In this document: positions 34,769 to 39,399 of the stretch, in pieces
How positions within the stretch are numbered: position 1 is the stretch's first letter
How the letters are laid out: each line of letters opens with the position of its first letter
Origin: Rhodospirillaceae bacterium
GTDB taxonomy: Bacteria > Pseudomonadota > Alphaproteobacteria > UBA828
Length of the DNA stretch: 39,399 nt
Assembly (NCBI GenBank): GCA_018666805.1
Contig: JABIXB010000208.1
Location: 1-39,399, forward strand
Direction: 5' to 3'
Program-made: the position numbers and the translations under genes
The notes under the pieces: generated by a model
What the model was told of the DNA's origin: nothing
The model's input: only the letters and a program-made list of their open reading frames with translations
Databases searched by the model: none

Positions 34769-35485
34769 ATGCGCATTCTCGTTTTGCAACACTCGCCGCT
34801 CGACCATCCCGGCGTGATGCGCGATTACCTCGATCAAGACGGAATCGCCTGGGATGCGATCGATACATTCGACGGCCAGCCGATTCCGCCGCTTGATGAT
34901 TATGCGGCGTTGATCGTCATGGGCGGGCCGCAACAGATCGATCAGGAAGCAGAGCATCCGTGGCTGGTGGCTGAAAAAAATTTCATCCGCCGCACCATCG
35001 ATGAAAACGTCAAGCCGGTGCTCGGCATCTGTCTCGGCTCCCAGCTCATTGCCGAGGTGATGGGCGGGCGCGTCGGGCCGATGGCGCAGCCGGAGATCGG
35101 CGTGCTCGATGTGGAGGCGCTGCCGGGTGCTGCGGAAGAAGCGCTTTTTGCCGGATTTCCGGCACGCGCCAAAGCCGTGCAATGGCATTTATACGCGATC
35201 CAGGAATTACCGCCCGGCGCGCGCCGTCTGATGTATTCGCCGGCATGCGAGAATCAGGCGTTTCGCATCGGCCGCGCGGCCTATGGCTTGCAGTTTCATA
35301 TGGAACTATCTGTCGATACGGTCCAGGCCGTCGAGGCCTATCCGGAATATGTTGCGGCGCTTGAGGCGCAGCGGGGTGTCGGTGCGCTCACGCATCTGGT
35401 TAATGAGACGGCGTATCATGCCGATGAGATGGGCAGTTCCATCCGCCTGATTTACGATAATTTCGTCAAGCTGGCGCACGGCTGA
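34769..35485 (+). CDS. Class I glutamine amidotransferase-like protein (GMP synthase type)
   Basis: 238 aa. The triad of class I glutaminases is visible: Cys88 in GICLGSQLIAE, His177 and Glu179 in LQFHMEL. The N-terminal MRILVLQHSPLDHPG is typical of stand-alone GATase1 proteins related to the GMP synthase amidotransferase domain. It may hydrolyse glutamine or a gamma-glutamyl compound, or deliver ammonia to an unknown partner. ATG 34769 follows AGGAG, which overlaps the stop of the molybdoenzyme gene. No synthetase partner is adjacent, so a hydrolytic role is as likely. Confidence 0.85.
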   Translation: MRILVLQHSPLDHPGVMRDYLDQDGIAWDAIDTFDGQPIPPLDDYAALIVMGGPQQIDQEAEHPWLVAEKNFIRRTIDENVKPVLGICLGSQLIAEVMGGRVGPMAQPEIGVLDVEALPGAAEEALFAGFPARAKAVQWHLYAIQELPPGARRLMYSPACENQAFRIGRAAYGLQFHMELSVDTVQAVEAYPEYVAALEAQRGVGALTHLVNETAYHADEMGSSIRLIYDNFVKLAHG

Positions 35486-35509
35486 CGATTTAACAAAAGG
35501 AAAAGACAC

Positions 35510-36856
35510 ATGGCGCCTTCAGCCGTGACCGCAACAGAGGCCTCTATTGAGAATATTCACCGCCACAACGAGACCCTGAACGCGGTCGTCACTTGGGACG
35601 AAGAGGCGGCCCTGGCGCGTGCCCGGGAAGCGGATAAGGCCGCTGGCGAAGGGCGCTGGCTCGGCATTCTGCACGGCATGACCATGACCCTGAAGGACAA
35701 TATCGCCACCGCCGGCATGCGCACCACCAGCGGCGCCATGTTCTTCGCCGATCATGTGCCGAATGAGGATGCCGATGTGGTGCGCCGCCTGCGCGGCGCT
35801 GGCGCGGTGCTGATCGGCAAGGCCAATATGCAGGAGCTGGCATTTGGCGTGGTGACGACCAATCCGGTGTTTGGGCAATGCCGCAATCCGTGGAACCCGG
35901 ATCATATTCCGGGCGGCACCAGTGGCGGTTCGGGCGCCAGCGTGGCGGCAGGCATGTGCCAGGGTTCGCTCGGCACCGATACCGGCGGCTCGGTACGCAT
36001 TCCGGCGTCGATGACCGGTGTTGCGGGTCTCCGTCCGACGCATGGCCGCATTTCGATCCGCGGCGTCACCCCGGCCAGCATGTCGAACGACACCATCGGG
36101 CCGATGGCGCGCGAGGTCTCGAATGTGGCGCGCATGTTCGCCGCCCTCGCCGGTTACGATCCGGCCGATCCGGTGAGCGCCGATCAGCCATTGGAGAATT
36201 TCCTCCCCACCCTCGGGGACGGCATAAGAGGCAAACGCATCGGTATTGTGCGCAAGTTCCATTATCAGAATCTCCATCCCGAGGTCGAACAGGCTGTGCT
36301 GGATAGCGTTAAGGTGTTTGAGCGCCTCGGCGGCGAAATCCGCGAAATTGATTTGCCCGGCGCGGAACTGGCCCAGGATTGGAATATCGCCCAGATCTAT
36401 GGTGACATTTGCGCCTATTTCGGCGAGCGCCTGAAGAACGAGCCGGAAACCATCAGCCCGCGCGTGCTTGCCCGCATGAAGCTCGGCCTGGATTTCAGCG
36501 CGGTGGATTATGCCGAGGCGATGCGCGGCAAGGAGGTCTGGCAACGTACCTTGAAACGCACCTTCGCCGGCGAGGTCGATATGATTCTTGCGCCGACCTG
36601 CCCGATGCCGCCGCCGGCGATCACGGGTGAGGAAAATCTACACGAGGCAACGCGCGATGCGGCGCGCTTTACCTATGGCAGCGCGCTCTCGTCTCATCCC
36701 GGGCTCTCGGTGCCGTGCGGCTTCACCTCGGACGGCCTGCCGATCGGCCTGATGCTGGAAGCGGCGTGGTGGAACGAGCCGCTGCTGTTTCGCGCCGGTG
36801 TGGCCTATCAAAGCGAAACCGACTGGCATTTGCGCCGCCCACCGCTTCTTAAATAA
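35510..36856 (+). CDS. Second amidase signature family hydrolase
   Basis: 448 aa. Lys62 in TLKD, GGTSGGS with Thr137 at the usual cis-Ser position, and the nucleophile Ser161 in GTDTGGSVRIP. The spacing is right; GGTSGGS is a known variant of the more common GGSSGGS. The overall protein, with GLRPTHGRISIRG and SVPCGFTSDGLPIGLMLEA, is a typical amidase, slightly short at the N-terminus. Start ATG 35510 has AAGG about 9 bases before. It is the third gene of the molybdoenzyme unit. Its relation to the first amidase (27568-28989) is only at family level, so it probably has another substrate. Confidence 0.88.
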   Translation: MAPSAVTATEASIENIHRHNETLNAVVTWDEEAALARAREADKAAGEGRWLGILHGMTMTLKDNIATAGMRTTSGAMFFADHVPNEDADVVRRLRGAGAVLIGKANMQELAFGVVTTNPVFGQCRNPWNPDHIPGGTSGGSGASVAAGMCQGSLGTDTGGSVRIPASMTGVAGLRPTHGRISIRGVTPASMSNDTIGPMAREVSNVARMFAALAGYDPADPVSADQPLENFLPTLGDGIRGKRIGIVRKFHYQNLHPEVEQAVLDSVKVFERLGGEIREIDLPGAELAQDWNIAQIYGDICAYFGERLKNEPETISPRVLARMKLGLDFSAVDYAEAMRGKEVWQRTLKRTFAGEVDMILAPTCPMPPPAITGEENLHEATRDAARFTYGSALSSHPGLSVPCGFTSDGLPIGLMLEAAWWNEPLLFRAGVAYQSETDWHLRRPPLLK

Positions 36857-36904
36857 GCGAATTCGTTAATTGCCTGCAAATGCCAGAGAAATTTTAGGGC
36901 CGAA

Positions 36905-36918
36905 TTCATGCGCATGAA
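36905..36918. promoter_or_regulatory. 14-base perfect palindrome downstream of the amidase gene
   Basis: TTCATGCGCATGAA is perfectly self-complementary. It stands 48 bases after the amidase stop and about 75 bases before the exporter remnant. It may be the operator of the lost gene, or chance. No U-tract follows, so it is not a terminator. Confidence 0.3.
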
Positions 36919-36980
36919 CAATTATCCTGCCAGTTTGAAATCAGAACAACAATTTCGGCGGGTCGCCTTGTTATGACGCG

Positions 36981-37391
36981 CACTGGGTTGTTCGTTGGCG
37001 TTGGCTGGTATTGGCAGCCTCAATTCTGGCTGCTGCGGCCGCAGCTTCGGGTGCGCGATATCTCCAAAGTACGGAAGACTTCCGTGTGTATTCCGGCAGG
37101 AACAATCCGGAACTGATTGCCTACGAATCTCTGGAGGATATTTACACCAAAACCGACAATATTCTTTTTGTGGTTCAGCCGGATGACAAAAACGTCTTCG
37201 GCCGGCGAAAGTTGGCGATCATCAAGCAGCTAACTCAGGAAGCGTGGCGAATTCCTCACGCCATTCGCGTCGATTCGGTTACCAACTTCCAATTCACCGA
37301 AGCCGGAGGTGATGAATACTATGATATCAATCAATATTTCCTGCGGATCAAGCTCAACAAAAATCTCGCGCGGAACGGTGCGCTTCGATAG
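36981..37391 (+). pseudogene. N-terminal remnant of an RND/MMPL-family exporter
   Basis: The frame reads HWVVRWRWLVLAASILAA, then ARYLQSTEDFRVYSGRNNPE, LEDIYTKTDNILFVVQP and IPHAIRVDSVTNFQF. This is the start of the first periplasmic domain of predicted RND-superfamily (MMPL) exporters, which are normally about 750-850 aa. Only about 110 residues are left; after EAGGDE at about 37312 the family similarity stops and the frame ends within 26 codons. No ATG is in frame before the first TM helix; the frame is open only back to a TGA at 36936-36938. So both the start codon and about 85% of the gene are missing. It is a scar rather than a working transporter. Confidence 0.75.
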
Positions 37392-37598
37392 GCCCATTTC
37401 CCGTCCTGTAGCCGACGGCAAGCCAATACTTACTATCGATTCACTGATATGTGCCATATGGATATCTTCCGAGCTTCGGATGAGGACGATCCCAAATGCC
37501 ACAGCCACGACACCGAATGCTAGAAACTGAGTGAGAAAAAACATCCGTTGCGTCAGCTTCAAGCGCATCATTATTTTTTTGGAGTTTGTCTTGTTCAT
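37230..37598 (-). CDS. Truncated single-TM membrane protein gene fragment
   Basis: Not recognised. The frame starts at ATG 37598 with GGGAG about 9 bases upstream and codes 122 aa. Residues about 19-40 (MFFLTQFLAFGVVAVAFGIVLI) form an N-terminal TM helix, as in membrane-anchored sensors or chemoreceptors, then a short extracytoplasmic start (SIVSIGLPSATGREMGLSKR). From about residue 96 the frame runs antisense through the exporter remnant, so the last 27 residues are probably not native. It looks like the 5' part of a sensor gene cut at the same junction (about 37312) as the exporter remnant. Confidence 0.45.
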   Translation of the reverse strand: MNKTNSKKIMMRLKLTQRMFFLTQFLAFGVVAVAFGIVLIRSSEDIHMAHISESIVSIGLPSATGREMGLSKRTVPREIFVELDPQEILIDIIVFITSGFGELEVGNRIDANGVRNSPRFLS

Positions 37599-37679
37599 AG
37601 GTTCAACTCCCTCTTTCCAACGCCATGCTCCACGAGGCCGCGAAACAAAATGATCACTTCCCCCATCGGGGCGGCATCG

Positions 37680-38168
37680 TCAAAATTCCACCTTGTAATG
37701 AAATTTCTTATGCAAGTAGGAAAGAACATTCATGATGTCGTCCATTTCGAGCGAATCGTCGCCACCTTTTGCGGGCATCTCCAGCATCGCGCCGGGGCTC
37801 TGAAACCCGTCCTCGATATGCTTCATTAAAATGTCGTCGGCTTGCACAAGTACGCCGTCCTGTTGAGTAAAGTCCGGCGCGCCCGGTACTTCGCCCGTGC
37901 CGTCCTCGCCGTGGCAGGCGACGCAGGTTTCGTTATAAATTTCATCTCCCGCGACAGGATCCCAATCCTTGGACAGGTGCGATTCTGAATTATCGTCCAA
38001 TTGTGCGAACAGAAACGGGCGCGCCTCAGATTTTCCCATGGGTGCTTCAGCCTTGGTGTTGGTGTGCAGCCTTTCGCCAGTCTGGCTGCTTGAGCCGAAA
38101 GTTGAAAATGCTGCCAATGCGGCGCCAGCGACGAAAACCGCCAAAGAAATTCGAAATATATTGATCAT
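37680..38168 (-). CDS. Membrane-anchored or secreted class I cytochrome c
   Basis: 162 aa. A hydrophobic N-terminus (residues 5-25) acts as signal or anchor. A 45-residue linker follows, then a cytochrome c domain with TCVACHGEDGTGEVPGAPDF (Cys82, Cys85, His86) and a likely axial Met131 in LEMPAKGG. That layout is typical of small class I cytochromes that shuttle electrons in the periplasm. ATG 38168 has AAGGA a few bases before. It is the second cytochrome gene after the porin on this strand, separated from the first by two strong dyads. Its partner enzyme is not visible. Confidence 0.88.
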   Translation of the reverse strand: MINIFRISLAVFVAGAALAAFSTFGSSSQTGERLHTNTKAEAPMGKSEARPFLFAQLDDNSESHLSKDWDPVAGDEIYNETCVACHGEDGTGEVPGAPDFTQQDGVLVQADDILMKHIEDGFQSPGAMLEMPAKGGDDSLEMDDIMNVLSYLHKKFHYKVEF

Positions 38169-38201
38169 TGTCCTTACAACTCATTATTTTGATTGAAAGT
38201 G

Positions 38202-38230
38202 GGCGAAAGGGGGAGTCTCCCCCTTTCGCC
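38202..38230 (-). terminator. Perfect 13-bp hairpin between the two cytochrome genes
   Basis: GGCGAAAGGGGGA (38202-38214) and TCCCCCTTTCGCC (38218-38230) form a perfect 13-bp stem with a 3-base loop. In the minus-strand transcript it stands 47 bases after the small cytochrome stop and is followed by CACTTTCAATC, without a strong U-tract. It may be a leaky terminator or an mRNA 3'-end stabiliser. Confidence 0.55.
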
Positions 38231-38242
38231 GGTTTCATAGTT

Positions 38243-38267
38243 CCGGACCATAATTATTATGATCCGG
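38243..38267. repeat. Inverted repeat with one mismatch between the cytochrome genes
   Basis: CCGGACCATAAT (38243-38254), one central T, then ATTATGATCCGG (38256-38267): 11 of 12 positions pair. The AT-rich centre and short spacing fit a protein-binding dyad rather than a hairpin, since the loop would be one base. It lies 11 bases after the stop of the small cytochrome gene. Confidence 0.5.
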
Positions 38268-38277
38268 TCTTCGCCGC

Positions 38278-38568
38278 CTAATTGGCCTTTTCAAGGAACG
38301 CCTTGATATTTCGCGCGACATCGCCAGGCAAATTGGCGCGTACCCGCATGTGATCAACGATGACATTCCACTCATAGTCATTAAATTCACTAGGGCTGCG
38401 CATGTTGTGACAACGGGCGCAATTGTCGGCCCAGGATTTTGCGCCAGCCGCCACTTGAGCGGGGCTAGTTTCCTCCTTTTCCCCCGCACTCGCGGGTCCG
38501 ATAAAGCCGATAACCAACGCAATGGCGAAGGCCACAATCAGTCGATTTAACATCCTCGATCTGTTCAT
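38278..38568 (-). CDS. Small periplasmic mono-heme c-type cytochrome
   Basis: 96 aa. Signal peptide with cleavage near PASA-GEK (residue 28). Heme motif NCARCHNMRSPSEF (Cys50, Cys53, His54); a methionine in VDHMRVRANLPGDVA (Met74) could be the axial ligand. The short mature protein (about 68 residues) resembles small cytochromes c that lack much of the usual fold, of the type often found next to larger oxidoreductases. Ribosome-binding site AGGAGG with ideal spacing before ATG 38568. It starts 9 bases after the porin stop, so the two are almost surely co-transcribed. Confidence 0.85.
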   Translation of the reverse strand: MNRSRMLNRLIVAFAIALVIGFIGPASAGEKEETSPAQVAAGAKSWADNCARCHNMRSPSEFNDYEWNVIVDHMRVRANLPGDVARNIKAFLEKAN

Positions 38569-38577
38569 TTTAACCTC

Positions 38578-39381
38578 CTAGAATCCGTAGGCTAACTGGG
38601 TACGATATTCGGTTGAGTTTTGCGCTCCGGCATTGCGGAAATCACGCATTGAAATCGCGTTCTTCCACACGAGTGAGGGAGCAAAGAGGTAGTTCAGGCC
38701 AACGGTGAGCTTGTCCTCCGGTTTTCCTTCGGCGACAAACTCTTCGAAACCCTTGACGCTGAACTGGCTATATCGGATCACCGGTTCGAGGTTTTTAAGT
38801 ATCGGCAGATCGGTGATGCCGGAAAGCTGGTAAGCGGCTTGAGCGTACCAAGCTTCCCAATCCGTTTTGTCGACCGCTGCCGTCGCTGTCGCTGCCTCGG
38901 ATTGGCTAAAGAAAGTGTCGAGTTCGGACGAGAAATATTCAAAGCGCAGATCCGCGTAGCCTCGAGTATATGCGGCATCGACGCCCCAGAAGGTGTAATC
39001 GCCGGCCGTCAAGTCACCGGCCACGCCAGCGACTTTCTTGCCCTTGATCTTGCTGGTCATGTAGGAACCGCCCAGTTCGACATAGGGTACGGGGAGGACT
39101 CCGATTCGACCGCCAAAGGATTTCGGTCCATTGTCGTCGCTACCGAACCCTTCGAGCTCTACTTTTTCGAGAACGCCGCCGGTCAATTCGAGTTGCGGCC
39201 CATTCCCGCTATATAGGGAATAGTTGATCATCATCGGATCGAAATAGGCGCCGCCACGCACCATGACGCCAAGATCGCTCAGCGGCAGGGCACCATTGCT
39301 CCCGGCAAATCCCGAAGGACGATCCGGTGCCTTGTTGATCCAGCTTGGGTGCAGGCGTTCTTGAAATTGACCTGCCTGACG
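38578..39381 (-). CDS. Outer-membrane beta-barrel porin, 5' part interrupted or outside window
   Basis: 268 codons open after a TGA at 39382-39384. Alternating aromatic strands (YTFWGVDAAYTRGYADLRFEY, LTVGLNYLFAPSLVWKN) and the terminal RTQLAYGF, ending in Phe, are hallmarks of an outer-membrane barrel. The stretch GQFQERLHPSWINKAPDRP and GALPLSDLGVMVRGGAYFD fits porins of the phosphate-selective/OprO type or related channels. That similarity runs to within a few residues of the TGA, which lies upstream of any plausible signal peptide. So the visible frame lacks its N-terminus: frameshift, nonsense mutation or sequence error. An internal ATG at 39264 would cut off conserved strands. The gene is the first of the porin-cytochrome unit. 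Confidence 0.75.
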   Translation of the reverse strand, partial: RQAGQFQERLHPSWINKAPDRPSGFAGSNGALPLSDLGVMVRGGAYFDPMMINYSLYSGNGPQLELTGGVLEKVELEGFGSDDNGPKSFGGRIGVLPVPYVELGGSYMTSKIKGKKVAGVAGDLTAGDYTFWGVDAAYTRGYADLRFEYFSSELDTFFSQSEAATATAAVDKTDWEAWYAQAAYQLSGITDLPILKNLEPVIRYSQFSVKGFEEFVAEGKPEDKLTVGLNYLFAPSLVWKNAISMRDFRNAGAQNSTEYRTQLAYGF

Positions 39382-39399
39382 TCAGCGCTTATGGGACAA

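Noticed and set aside
37309-37530. Short plus-strand frame opposite the truncated sensor gene
   Set aside because: No motif, no ribosome-binding site; it is antisense to the TM-encoding part of the minus-strand fragment.
37680-39381. Extracellular electron transfer conduit (Mtr/PioAB type)
   Set aside because: The porin has no sign of the MtrB/PioB family and the cytochromes are mono-heme; no decaheme protein is visible.
1-39399. tRNA, rRNA, CRISPR arrays, transposases or prophage genes
   Set aside because: No cloverleaf-like sequence, repeat-spacer array, transposase motif or phage structural gene was recognised; covariance-model and repeat searches were not possible here.

Overview
The window reads as a chromosomal segment of a GC-rich, aerobic to micro-aerobic bacterium, most likely an alphaproteobacterium. 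The best evidence is a complete, tightly overlapping ccoNOQP-ccoGHIS block (cbb3 oxidase plus assembly genes) followed by a DUF2189 membrane protein. Class III cyclases, PAS kinases and Tat-exported binding proteins fit this too. The phylum call is inference. No rRNA, tRNA, CRISPR array or insertion sequence was recognised.

Layout. (1) 1-4757, signalling: a 5'-truncated multi-PAS histidine kinase runs into a convergent dCache-HAMP adenylate cyclase, which is translationally coupled to a PaiB-type FMN-binding regulator. (2) 5077-15239, respiration: a UreH/TauE-like membrane protein, ccoN, ccoO, ccoQ (49 codons), ccoP, ccoG, ccoH, ccoI, ccoS, a DUF2189 protein and a SAM methyltransferase. From ccoG onward each gene overlaps the next. 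(3) 15315-29887, the most striking region: a same-strand catabolic array. It encodes a guanine-deaminase-like enzyme, a polyamine-type ABC importer (Tat-exported binding protein, intrinsic terminator, two permeases, ATPase), two paralogous TRZ/ATZ-type amidohydrolases bracketing a creatininase with the known catalytic residues, two CodA-type deaminases, a cyanurate-hydrolase/barbiturase-family ring-opening amidohydrolase, an amidase-signature enzyme and a beta-hydroxyacid dehydrogenase. The likely logic is import of a small nitrogenous ring compound, removal of exocyclic amino groups, lactam or ring opening, cleavage of the open-chain carbamoyl or amide product, and reduction of the carbon skeleton. 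The substrate is not identifiable from sequence, and no complete creatinine, uracil or cyanurate pathway is present.

(4) 29884-32705, minus strand: a HypE/AIR-synthase-like protein without the HypE C-terminal cysteine, a double methyltransferase (FkbM domain plus second Rossmann domain, TTG start) and a small two-helix membrane protein. (5) 32833-36856, plus strand: a molybdopterin [4Fe-4S] oxidoreductase, a class I glutamine amidotransferase and a second amidase. This may be an auxiliary arm of the same metabolism. (6) 36857-39399, a changed neighbourhood: an N-terminal remnant of an RND/MMPL exporter abuts a truncated minus-strand membrane-protein gene at about 37312. Next come two small c-type cytochromes with strong dyads between them, and an outer-membrane porin whose frame is interrupted by a stop near the window edge. 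This end looks like a rearrangement scar joined to a respiratory or porin locus.
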